A stretch of DNA of 25,723 nt, from positions 1 to 25,723 of the forward strand of contig CABQCC010000009.1 of the NCBI GenBank assembly GCA_902462495.1, given 5' to 3'. The notes under the pieces were generated by a model, which saw nothing but the letters and a program-made list of their open reading frames with translations, searched no databases and was not told the origin of the DNA. The number at the start of each line of letters is the position of its first letter. Position 1 is the stretch's first letter. Of the stretch, positions 1 to 6,799 are shown piece by piece. Both the position numbers and the translations under genes were made by a program. This DNA comes from an uncultured Eubacterium sp. (GTDB taxonomy: Bacteria; Bacillota; Clostridia; Oscillospirales; Acutalibacteraceae).

Positions 1-699
1 AATCACTGCTGGCCGACCGTTTTCTTTGAAAATCACGACAATCCGAGAGTTGTTTCAAGAACAGACAGATCGGGTGCGTACCGTGACGAAATCGCAAAAG
101 TTTGCGCACTTATCGAAATGACTTTGCGTGGAACACCGTACATTTATCAAGGTCAAGAACTCGCAATGGCTAATGTGGAATTTGACTCAATCGAAGAAAT
201 GAACGATGTGCAGTCAATCAATTTCTACAAAGACGCAATCAGAAAAGGCAAGAACAGAGAAAAATATTTCAAGCTCGCTTCAATCGGTTCAAGAGATAAT
301 GCAAGAACTCCGTTCCAATGGAGCGACAGCAAAAACGCAGGTTTCACAACAGGCAAGCCGTGGCTCAAAATCAACAACGATTACAGGGTTTACAATGCAG
401 AGGACGAAGCAAGCCGTGACGACAGCGTGCTCAGCTTCTTCAAAAAAGCAATCAAACTCCGCAAGGACACAAAGGCACTTGTTTACGGTGATTTTATCCC
501 TGCAACAACAAACAAAGCACCTGTTTACTGCTATTTCAGAGAATACGAGGGAGAAAAGTATTACATCGAACTCAACCTCGGCAAAACTCCGCAACCAAGA
601 CCGACAGGCATTTACAATTATGATTTAATCCTTTCCACAAACGAAAACAAAACCGACATTTTGAAGCCGTTTGAGGGCAATATTTATAGGGTAAAATAA
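1..699 (+). CDS. Alpha-glucosidase, GH13 family (C-terminal part; 5' end outside window)
   Basis: The frame is open from the first base, so only the last 232 residues are present. Near the left edge the translation has FFENHDNPRVVSR, the fourth conserved GH13 region, whose Asp stabilises the transition state. It is followed by GTPYIYQGQELAM and SRDNARTPFQW, both typical of the oligo-1,6-glucosidase / alpha-glucosidase / trehalose-6-phosphate hydrolase group (GH13 subfamily 29/31). The C-terminal 80 or so residues fit the small beta-sandwich domain of these enzymes. The expected role is cytoplasmic hydrolysis of alpha-glucosidic bonds in short oligosaccharides. The catalytic nucleophile and acid/base regions lie outside the window, so substrate cannot be assigned. 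It ends at TAA just before a strong terminator shared with the convergent pflA. Confidence 0.9.
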   Translation, partial: NHCWPTVFFENHDNPRVVSRTDRSGAYRDEIAKVCALIEMTLRGTPYIYQGQELAMANVEFDSIEEMNDVQSINFYKDAIRKGKNREKYFKLASIGSRDNARTPFQWSDSKNAGFTTGKPWLKINNDYRVYNAEDEASRDDSVLSFFKKAIKLRKDTKALVYGDFIPATTNKAPVYCYFREYEGEKYYIELNLGKTPQPRPTGIYNYDLILSTNENKTDILKPFEGNIYRVK

Positions 700-702
700 A
701 CG

Positions 703-740
703 AAAAACCGCCGTGGTGCAAACGCATCATGGCGGTTTTT
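703..740. terminator. Bidirectional intrinsic terminator between GH13 gene and pflA
   Basis: AAAAACCGCC at 703-712 pairs with GGCGGTTTTT at 731-740. The stem extends through GTGGTG/CATCAT with two G-U pairs and a six-base loop CAAACG. It has A-tract and T-tract flanks on both sides, so it can work for both convergent genes. The pflA stop codon lies directly beside it at 741-743. Confidence 0.9.
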
Positions 741-1457
741 TTAGTTAAAGTTTTTGATTTTTTCGTTCAAATAATTTTGCAATTCAATCAATCTACCCTT
801 ATCGAGTGCCTTGTAATCTTTCAACGGATTTTCAATTCCGCTTTCCTCATACTTGAAAAAGCCCATTGTGTGGAACGCAAGAAGTTCGTATTTTTCAAAC
901 TTGAACTGCTTTGTATATTCCGCATACGCATCCATATTCGCCTCGGTATCATTTATACCCGGCACAACAACGGTGCGAAGCCACAATCTCTTACCTTTTT
1001 CAGAAGCGTATCTGCCGATTGCCTCCGGCAATTCGAAATTACCCTTTGTCCATTTTTTGTATGCCTCAGGCTCGTAAAACTTAATGTCGAGGATAATCAT
1101 ATCCGCATTATCAATCGCGGTTTTGACCTCATCCGTAAGCTCCACAGAACCCGAAGTGTCGAGGCAATAGCCGATTTCCTCCGTTTTGAGAAGCGGATAA
1201 ATCTCGTTGATGAACTTTGCGTTCAAAAGCGGTTCGCCACCCGAAAAAGTCACACCGCCGCCGTTTTTGAAATAAGGCTTGTAGCGTCTTACCTTTCTGA
1301 AAACCTCATCGGCTTCCATATCAATCTCGCCTTTACGCCAAGTATCGGGATTATGACAATAAGCACACCTCAGCGGGCAACCCGTAAAAAATATATCAAA
1401 TCTCAATCCCTCGCCGTCAACAGCGGCAAGCGACTCAAATGAATGAATATTAGCCAT
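741..1457 (-). CDS. pflA: Pyruvate formate-lyase activating enzyme (radical SAM)
   Basis: A 238-residue radical SAM glycine-radical activase. The cluster motif CPLRCAYCHNPDTW (Cys 27, 31, 34) has the CxxxCxxC spacing and the following HNPDTW of PFL activases. GGVTFSGGEPLL is the SAM-binding GGE segment. The enzyme uses a [4Fe-4S] cluster and S-adenosylmethionine to install the glycyl radical on PflB, whose gene lies about 0.9 kb upstream on the same strand. The length is normal for the short activases without the extra ferredoxin domain. The start overlaps the end of the preceding prolyl-tRNA deacylase gene by 8 bases, so the two are co-transcribed and probably translationally coupled. Confidence 0.95.
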   Translation of the reverse strand: MANIHSFESLAAVDGEGLRFDIFFTGCPLRCAYCHNPDTWRKGEIDMEADEVFRKVRRYKPYFKNGGGVTFSGGEPLLNAKFINEIYPLLKTEEIGYCLDTSGSVELTDEVKTAIDNADMIILDIKFYEPEAYKKWTKGNFELPEAIGRYASEKGKRLWLRTVVVPGINDTEANMDAYAEYTKQFKFEKYELLAFHTMGFFKYEESGIENPLKDYKALDKGRLIELQNYLNEKIKNFN

Positions 1458-2010
1458 TATTTTCCTCCTTGTAATCAGGCATATCTACAATTATCGGTTC
1501 GTGCCGAACCGCAGGCAAAAACTTTTCAAGTACATCTTTGGTTTGCATTTTGAGTGACGAAGTGCACACGCAAGGGTGACAGCCGAGAGTTTCGCTTTCC
1601 ACAACAGGGCGGTCGATGACAAGTTGAACACGGTTGTTTTTATCGTTCATAAGTCCCATAATCGAAACCGCACCCGGCTTTATATCCAAAAACTCCTCCA
1701 TAAATTCGGGAGTGGCAAACGAAAGTCGTGAGCAGGCGAGTTGTTTTGTGATGTCTTTTGTCTTGAACACCTTGTCGCCCGGCATCATAAGCATATAAAA
1801 ATCAGTCTTTTGACGGTTGCACAAAAACAGATTTTTGCAAATGATTGTGCCCAAAACCTTGTCAATTTCGTTGCACTTTTCCATGGTGTTTGCTTCTTCG
1901 TGGTCGGTGCGATAATATTCTATTCCGAGTTCGTCCAACAGGTCGTAAACTCTGATTTCTTTTTCCTCTCTGCCCGTGATGTCGGCAGGTCTGCCCTTTT
2001 GTAATTCCAT
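1450..2010 (-). CDS. Prolyl-tRNA deacylase, YbaK/ProX family
   Basis: A 186-residue YbaK/EbsC-fold protein that should hydrolyse mischarged aminoacyl-tRNAPro in trans, in the manner of ProXp-ala/PrdX. Supporting features are the family-like PGAVSIMGLMND segment in the substrate-pocket region, GDKVFKTKDI around the conserved Lys, and a C-terminal GCHPCVCTSSL stretch typical of the ProX group rather than of YbaK proper. The start has GGAG a few bases upstream. It is the first gene of a two-gene unit with pflA. Coupling a translation-quality enzyme to PFL activase has no obvious metabolic reason and may only reflect shared expression. Confidence 0.88.
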   Translation of the reverse strand: MELQKGRPADITGREEKEIRVYDLLDELGIEYYRTDHEEANTMEKCNEIDKVLGTIICKNLFLCNRQKTDFYMLMMPGDKVFKTKDITKQLACSRLSFATPEFMEEFLDIKPGAVSIMGLMNDKNNRVQLVIDRPVVESETLGCHPCVCTSSLKMQTKDVLEKFLPAVRHEPIIVDMPDYKEENNG

Positions 2011-2040
2011 AACATTCTCCGCAATTTTTATATTGGATAT

Positions 2041-2069
2041 ATAATAGCACAGTTTAGTTCAAAAATAAA
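2041..2069 (-). promoter_or_regulatory. Putative extended -10 promoter for the deacylase-pflA unit
   Basis: On the minus strand TATTAT (complement of 2041-2046) is preceded by TGC, giving an extended -10 element. Seventeen bases further upstream is TTTATT, a poor -35. It lies about 30 bases upstream of the deacylase start, so pflA could be expressed independently of pflB. Confidence 0.4.
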
Positions 2070-2181
2070 GTCCCTGCAACATAAAATGAAGATTATTACA
2101 AATCTTGAGAAATGAGCTTAAATTTTGTTTTCTTGCGAAGAAAGATGTATATAAATACCTCGACTGAGCAAAAAACAAAAA

Positions 2182-2293
2182 GTGCCAAAAACGCCTCGAA
2201 CTCGATGTTCAAGGCGTTTTTATAGTCTGCTGACAAAATGCACTTCTGTCTTCTTTATGCAAAAAAGACAGAAGCATAATTTTCATTTGGCAC
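2182..2293 (-). terminator. Branched terminator-like structure downstream of pflB
   Basis: This is most of the gene-free stretch between pflB and the deacylase gene. GTGCCAAA (2182-2189) and TTTGGCAC (2286-2293) are perfect inverted repeats enclosing two further hairpins. One is AACGCCT/AGGCGTT with an inner GAAC/GTTC extension (about 2190-2218). The other is a 10-bp stem CTTCTGTCTT/AAGACAGAAG (2243-2274). In the minus-strand transcript the outer stem is followed by TTTTTGTTTTTT. The GCCT hairpin alone, with its T-rich tail, would also serve as an ordinary terminator. Confidence 0.6.
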
Positions 2294-2316
2294 GTTTTAA
2301 GCCATTTATCAAGATT

Positions 2317-4548
2317 TTACATTGACTGATGGAATGTACGAGCAATAACCTCTTCTTGCTTATCTCTTGTAAGCTTGTTGAAGTTTACTGCATAACCCGA
2401 TACACGAATTGTAAGTGATGGGTAAAGGGTTGGGTCTTCCATAGCAGCAATAAGCTTTTCACGGTTCAAAACATTTACATTAAGGTGGTGAGCATCCTGC
2501 TCGAAGTAACCGTCAAGCATAGTTGTAAGGTGCTCAATTCTGTCGTCCTCGTCACTACCGAGAGCATCAGGAGTGATTGAGAATGTGTTTGAAATACCGT
2601 CTTGACAGCAAGCATAGTTGAGCTTTGCAACAGAGTTAAGAGAAGCCAAAGCACCCTCGCAATCTCTGCCGTGCATTGGGTTTGCACCGGGAGCAAATGG
2701 TTCGCCTGCTTTTCTGCCGTCAGGAGTTGAGCCTGTCTTTCTGCCGTACATAACATTTGATGTGATTGTAAGGATTGACAATGTGTGTCTTGCACCACGA
2801 TAGCAAGGAGTCTTGCAAAGTTCATGATAGAAGTATTCGATAAGGTCCTTACCGATAAGGTCAGCTCTGTCATCATCGTTACCGTACTTAGGGAACTTGC
2901 CCTCAACCTTAAAGTCGGTGATGATACCACGGTCGTCCTTTACAGGAGTAACCTTTGCATACTTGATAGCTGAAAGTGAGTCAATAGCAACTGAGAAACC
3001 TGAAACACCGAAAGCCATAAGTCTTTCAACATCTGTGTCGTGAAGTGACATCATAAGTCTTTCATAAGCATACTTGTCGTGCATATAGTGGATGATGTTC
3101 ATTGTATTTACATACAAGCGAGCCATCCATGAAAGATACTTCTTGTAAGCGGCATAAACTTCGTCATAAGAAAGTTCTTTTTCTTCAAAGATATCGCCTA
3201 CAGGTGCGATTTGGTGACCTTCGATTTCGTCCTTACCGCCGTTGAGAGCCATAAGGAGAACCTTTGCAAGGTTACATCTTGCACCGAAGAACTGCATTTG
3301 CTTACCTGTCTTCATAGCAGATACGCAGCAAGCGATTGAATAGTCATCGCCGTACATTCTTCTCATAACATCGTCGTTTTCGTACTGGATTGAGTCTGTA
3401 TCGATAGAAACCTGAGCGCAGAACTTCTTGAAGCCTTCAGGAAGTCTGTCTGACCACAATACTGTGATGTTTGGTTCTGCAGATGAGCCAAGGTTGTAAA
3501 GAGTTTGAAGTACACGGAATGAAGTCTTTGAAACCATGTGCTTGCCCTCGCCTGTAACGCCTGCCAAAGCCATTGTTACCCATACAGGGTCGCCTGCAAA
3601 GAGGTCGTTGTATTCAGGTGTACGAAGGTGACGAACTAATCTGAGTTTTACAACAAGGTCGTCAATAAGTTCCTGAGCGTGAACTTCGTCAAGAACGCCC
3701 TCTTCAATATCTCTCTGAATATAAATATCCATAAATTCAGCAATTCTGCCGATTGAGTTAGCCGCACCGTTTTGCTCCTTGATTGCACCAAGGTAACCAA
3801 AGTAGAGCCACTGGATAGCTTCCTTTGCTGTTGTAGCAGGCTTTGAAATGTCATAGCCGTAACGAAGAGCCAAGCCCTTAAGCTGGTTCATAAAGTCGAG
3901 TTGCTTTGAAAGGTCCTCAAGATTGTGGATTGTATCCTCATCAAGAACCTCGTTCTCGCCCATCTTTTTCTTGTCAAGTTTCTTCTGCTCGATGAGGTAA
4001 TCCATACCGTAAAGAGCGATACGGCGATAGTCACCGATGATTCTGCCACGAGCGTAAGCATCAGGAAGACCTGTAAGGATACCTGCGTGACGAGCAGCCT
4101 TCATTGTGTCTGTATATGCACGGAATACGCCTGTGTTGTGAGTTGTTCTGTATGTGAACTCGTCCTTGATTTTTTCTGAAAGCTCATAGCCGTAAGCATT
4201 ACAAGCCTGAACTGTGTTTCTCAAACCTGCGAAAGGTGAAACGCCTCTTCTGAGAGGAGCGTCTGTCTGCAAGCCAACAATAATGTCTGTGTCTTTGTCA
4301 ACAACATAACCTGCGTCGTGAGAAAGAATTGAAAGTACTCTTTCTGTGTCTACATCAAGTACGCCACCCTTTTCGTTTTCTTCGATAAGGAGTTCGTTGA
4401 CTCTCTTCATTGTTCTTTCTGTTCTCTCTGTCGGACCCTGCAAGAATGAGCTGTCGCCATCATAAGGGGTGTAGTTCATTTTGATGAAGTTCGATACATC
4501 GATTTGGTCACACCATACGCCGGTGTTGAAATTTCTCCATGCTTCCAT
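2317..4548 (-). CDS. pflB: Formate C-acetyltransferase (pyruvate formate-lyase)
   Basis: A complete 743-residue PFL that converts pyruvate and CoA to acetyl-CoA and formate, the main anaerobic pyruvate-cleaving step. The vicinal active-site cysteines are in SIACCVSAMKTGKQMQFFG. The glycyl-radical site is RVSGYAVNF near the C terminus (Gly 718). The N terminus (MEAWRNFNTGVWCDQIDV) and length match canonical PflB rather than glycerol or choline lyases. The start has GGAGG nine bases upstream. It lies 33 bases after a DUF134 gene with no promoter seen between them, so both are probably transcribed from the promoter near 5010. The activase is encoded downstream in a separate unit. Confidence 0.97.
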   Translation of the reverse strand: MEAWRNFNTGVWCDQIDVSNFIKMNYTPYDGDSSFLQGPTERTERTMKRVNELLIEENEKGGVLDVDTERVLSILSHDAGYVVDKDTDIIVGLQTDAPLRRGVSPFAGLRNTVQACNAYGYELSEKIKDEFTYRTTHNTGVFRAYTDTMKAARHAGILTGLPDAYARGRIIGDYRRIALYGMDYLIEQKKLDKKKMGENEVLDEDTIHNLEDLSKQLDFMNQLKGLALRYGYDISKPATTAKEAIQWLYFGYLGAIKEQNGAANSIGRIAEFMDIYIQRDIEEGVLDEVHAQELIDDLVVKLRLVRHLRTPEYNDLFAGDPVWVTMALAGVTGEGKHMVSKTSFRVLQTLYNLGSSAEPNITVLWSDRLPEGFKKFCAQVSIDTDSIQYENDDVMRRMYGDDYSIACCVSAMKTGKQMQFFGARCNLAKVLLMALNGGKDEIEGHQIAPVGDIFEEKELSYDEVYAAYKKYLSWMARLYVNTMNIIHYMHDKYAYERLMMSLHDTDVERLMAFGVSGFSVAIDSLSAIKYAKVTPVKDDRGIITDFKVEGKFPKYGNDDDRADLIGKDLIEYFYHELCKTPCYRGARHTLSILTITSNVMYGRKTGSTPDGRKAGEPFAPGANPMHGRDCEGALASLNSVAKLNYACCQDGISNTFSITPDALGSDEDDRIEHLTTMLDGYFEQDAHHLNVNVLNREKLIAAMEDPTLYPSLTIRVSGYAVNFNKLTRDKQEEVIARTFHQSM

Positions 4549-4581
4549 GTTTTGTTTTCCTCCGTAAATTACTTGTTTGTA

Positions 4582-4962
4582 TCATCGAGTCGCATTGCTT
4601 CTGCACTGCGGATTTGTGCCGTGCTCACAATCTATGCAGGCCTTTTGACCGCATCTGTGGCAACATAAAGAGTAGCTTTTGCACAGCTCCACATCTCCGC
4701 CGTGAATGACAAGTGACTTTCCGTTAATAATAGCATCGGCAGTTTTCAGCCTTGCCGATTCATAAATTGCAGCAATAGTTGAGCGAGCAACATCCATCTG
4801 CTTTGCACATTCCTCCTGCGAGTAGCCAAGCGTGTCCATCAGTCGCATAACCTCGTATTCATCGAGTGATAAATCAACTACATCAGCATAATCACCGAAG
4901 GGTCTGAATCCCATTGTTTTAGGATAGGCACAAATGCGTCTTGGCTTCTTTGGTCTAGCCAT
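4582..4962 (-). CDS. DUF134 / UPF0251 family DNA-binding-like protein
   Basis: A 126-residue protein starting MARPKKPRRI. I chose the ATG at 4962 because GGAGGTG stands six bases upstream, rather than the longer frame. The N-terminal PKKPRR and MGFRPFG segments and the sigma-70 region-4-like helix-turn-helix (LDEYEVMRLMDTLGYSQEE, then VARSTIAAIYESARLKTADA, residues about 33-77) are family hallmarks. The C-terminal tail is rich in Cys and His (Cys 94, 100, 101, 104, 109, 112, 120; His 102, 114), suggesting metal or redox sensing. It sits directly before pflB and is likely co-transcribed. An autoregulatory or PFL-controlling role is inference; the biochemical function of the family is not settled to my knowledge. 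Confidence 0.85.
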   Translation of the reverse strand: MARPKKPRRICAYPKTMGFRPFGDYADVVDLSLDEYEVMRLMDTLGYSQEECAKQMDVARSTIAAIYESARLKTADAIINGKSLVIHGGDVELCKSYSLCCHRCGQKACIDCEHGTNPQCRSNATR

Positions 4963-5005
4963 AAAAACACCTCCGTAACGACTATGCCGTTTTTGCTTCA
5001 ATGGC

Positions 5006-5036
5006 ATTATACCACTTTATCGACATATGTCAATAA
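5006..5036 (-). promoter_or_regulatory. Near-consensus promoter with overlapping dyad operator, DUF134-pflB
   Basis: On the minus strand TTGACA (complement of 5028-5033) and TATAAT (complement of 5006-5011) are separated by 16 bases, with TGG before the -10 (extended -10). A 20-base near-perfect dyad, TTATCGACATATGTCAATAA at 5017-5036, covers the -35 and contains the perfect palindrome GACATATGTC. Occupancy by a dimeric repressor would block RNA polymerase. Confidence 0.75.
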
Positions 5037-5123
5037 CTTTTTTCAACTTTTTTAAATTCTTACATTTGTCATAAAAAAACTTTACAAATTGGGCAAAATT
5101 TAATCGGCTTTTCAACATAAAAA

Positions 5124-5146
5124 TACCGCAGTTTTGCACTGCGGTA
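5124..5146 (-). terminator. Intrinsic terminator after the small membrane protein gene
   Basis: TACCGCAG (5124-5131) and CTGCGGTA (5139-5146) form a perfect 8-bp stem with a seven-base loop. In the minus-strand transcript it is followed by TTTTTA. It ends the three-gene unit that begins at 6617. Confidence 0.85.
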
Positions 5147-5165
5147 AATGTGTTAAATAATGTTA

Positions 5166-5411
5166 TTAACTTACATTGTTGTAGACTTCTCTGCCGAAAA
5201 TTTCAATAATCGTGCCTGTGGCAAATTCTTTTTCCGATTCAACAGGGTTCAACGAATGTACCTTTGTTATGCGATATGTTAGCGCAGTAAACTCTTTACT
5301 GCCACCGTCTTTTAAAACAGCAACTCTCGGCACAAACAGAACAATAATCGCCATTACGCACAAGGCTATAATCAGCCTCTTTTTAATCGAGATTTTGTAA
5401 TTCTTTTCCAT
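5166..5411 (-). CDS. Small single-pass membrane protein, unknown function
   Basis: An 81-residue protein with a basic N terminus (MEKNYKISIKKR), one hydrophobic helix (LIIALCVMAIIVLFVP, residues about 13-28) and a polar C-terminal domain of about 50 residues, predicted outside the membrane. I do not recognise the family. Its ATG overlaps the TGA stop of the preceding cytidylate-kinase-like gene by one base (TGATG), indicating translational coupling. It is the last gene of the unit, directly before a terminator. There is no lipobox cysteine, so it is a membrane anchor rather than a lipoprotein. Confidence 0.7.
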   Translation of the reverse strand: MEKNYKISIKKRLIIALCVMAIIVLFVPRVAVLKDGGSKEFTALTYRITKVHSLNPVESEKEFATGTIIEIFGREVYNNVS

Positions 5412-6013
5412 CAGAGTTCCTTTACATAATTGCAGATTATGTCACAAATCTTTTCCTTATCCATTTTTGAGGTTGAGAAGCACATTGTGTAGTTTGCCGC
5501 TCTGCCCCATTTTCCGTCACCGAGGAAATTGTAATACGATGAGCGTTCTCTGTCCTTTTGTTCAATATAACGGCGGACATTGCGAGGCTTATCCTCTTCA
5601 TCGCTCTGCATAAAGCGTTCGATTCTGTCCTCCATATCTGCACCGATAAACACAGAAATAACCTCAACATCTTCCTTATCCTCAAGAATTTTGTCTGCTC
5701 TTCTGCCAACGATAACGCACGGACCTTCATCTGTTGCAGACTCAATAACCTTGCGTTGAGCTTCAAGAACTCTGCCCGAATTTACGGCACTGTCGATTGA
5801 ATAAGGGTCCATTACAACGGAAAAGAGGAACGAACGGGTCGGCTGTTCATCGAACATTTCAAAAATTCCGTCCTCAATACCCAAATCCCTTGACCTGTCA
5901 CGCAGTTCAATCTCGTCATAATAGGCTATGCCGAGTCTTTTTGCAAGCATTTTGCCGATTTCTCTACCGCCGGAGCAAAACTCCCTGCCGATACAAATTG
6001 CATATTTTTTCAT
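5411..6013 (-). CDS. Cytidylate kinase-like family protein
   Basis: A 200-residue P-loop kinase of the cytidylate_kin2 (AAA_26) family. The N terminus MKKYAICIGREFCSGGREIG carries the atypical phosphate-binding loop of that group, GREFxSGGxxIG in place of GxxGxGKS. Next comes LAKRLGIAYYDEIEL, the usual segment after the loop. GPCVIVGRRADKIL near residues 98-111 is another family landmark, and RRYIEQKDRERSSYYNFL is an Arg-rich lid-like region. Members are widespread in Clostridia, but their substrate is uncertain, so this is not called cmk. AAGGAGG lies eight bases before the ATG. It follows the LOG-family gene by 22 bases. Confidence 0.85.
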   Translation of the reverse strand: MKKYAICIGREFCSGGREIGKMLAKRLGIAYYDEIELRDRSRDLGIEDGIFEMFDEQPTRSFLFSVVMDPYSIDSAVNSGRVLEAQRKVIESATDEGPCVIVGRRADKILEDKEDVEVISVFIGADMEDRIERFMQSDEEDKPRNVRRYIEQKDRERSSYYNFLGDGKWGRAANYTMCFSTSKMDKEKICDIICNYVKEL

Positions 6014-6035
6014 AGAACATTCCTCCTTGCTCTGC

Positions 6036-6617
6036 TTATTTTAAATCTTTAACCGTCAAATTGCCCATATCGTCATTTTCGATATAATAAATCATTTCGT
6101 CAAACTGTGTTTCGTCAAACACCTTGAAAAGCTGTGAGCAATTAGACTTGATGAAATCCGTTTTGATAGAATAATTAATCGCATCAATCATATGGTCATA
6201 ATATCCGTCGATGTTATAAATCGCAATCGGCTTTCTGTGTCTGCCGAGTTGCTTCAAGGTGAGCACTTCAAAGAATTCCTCAAATGTGCCTGCACCGCCC
6301 GGAGTGATGATGAAAGCGTCTGCCAAATCCTCCATAATTCCCTTGCGCTCACGCATTGTTTCTGTAAGAGTCATTTCATCGCAATCCCAATTTACGAATT
6401 CATCAAGATTTTCCTTGAAAAATCTCGGCACAACGCCGTGGATAATTCCGCCGCCTCTTTTGAAGCCTCTTGAAGCTGCGCCCATTTCTCCCGTACTGCC
6501 TGCGCCGAACACAAGGCTGTGACCGTGGCGAGCCAAATATTCGCCCATATTCTCAACAGGTGTTATGTATTTTTCGTCAATGGTCTTGCTTGCCGCACCA
6601 AAAACACAAATTTTCAT
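6036..6617 (-). CDS. LOG-family protein (TIGR00730 Rossmann fold, nucleotide 5'-monophosphate phosphoribohydrolase-like)
   Basis: A 193-residue protein starting MKICVFGAAS. This ATG has AAAGGG nine bases upstream; the alternative ATG nine bases earlier is too close to it. The family signature is complete: FGAGSTGEMGAASRGF, MRERKGIM (MxxRK-type) and the catalytic-loop motif PGGAGTFEE at about residues 106-114. Known members cleave nucleoside 5'-monophosphates at the N-glycosidic bond, releasing cytokinin-type bases in plants and some bacteria; the bacterial physiological substrate is generally unclear. It heads a unit with the cytidylate-kinase-like gene and the small membrane protein, so a nucleotide-salvage or nucleotide-cleaning role for the unit is a reasonable inference. 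Confidence 0.88.
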   Translation of the reverse strand: MKICVFGAASKTIDEKYITPVENMGEYLARHGHSLVFGAGSTGEMGAASRGFKRGGGIIHGVVPRFFKENLDEFVNWDCDEMTLTETMRERKGIMEDLADAFIITPGGAGTFEEFFEVLTLKQLGRHRKPIAIYNIDGYYDHMIDAINYSIKTDFIKSNCSQLFKVFDETQFDEMIYYIENDDMGNLTVKDLK

Positions 6618-6646
6618 ATATATCATCCCTTTGTTTACTATACTGA

Positions 6647-6677
6647 ATTATATGATAAGAATATCACGAAATTTCAA
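6647..6677 (-). promoter_or_regulatory. Putative promoter for the LOG-family operon
   Basis: The minus strand has a perfect TATAAT (complement of 6647-6652) about 30 bases before the chosen start. TTGAAA (complement of 6672-6677) lies 19 bases upstream, a longer spacing than optimal. Confidence 0.45.
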
Positions 6678-6739
6678 AAGGGTAAAGTATTTTACATAAA
6701 AATTAATAAAAAATTATATAATTTTAGTAATAATTTGTA

Positions 6740-6768
6740 TTGCAATAGCAATTGATAACCTATATAAT
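6740..6768 (+). promoter_or_regulatory. Promoter of the galT operon with overlapping inverted repeat
   Basis: TTGCAA at 6740-6745 and TATAAT at 6763-6768 are separated by exactly 17 bases, about 30 bases before the galT ATG. ATTGC-AATA-GCAAT (6739-6752) is an inverted repeat covering the -35 and could bind a regulator. The repeat is short, so its meaning is uncertain. Confidence 0.7.
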
Positions 6769-6799
6769 AATAGCGAAAAATTATGAAAGAGGTCGTATT

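Noticed and set aside
729..1442. Long plus-strand open frame of 237 codons opposite pflA.
   Set aside because: It is the antisense shadow of pflA; it lacks a ribosome binding site, starts inside a terminator and has no family motifs.
5124..5146. Riboswitch-like element near the DUF134 gene.
   Set aside because: It is a single simple stem followed by a U tract at the end of the convergently ordered upstream unit, fully explained as a terminator.
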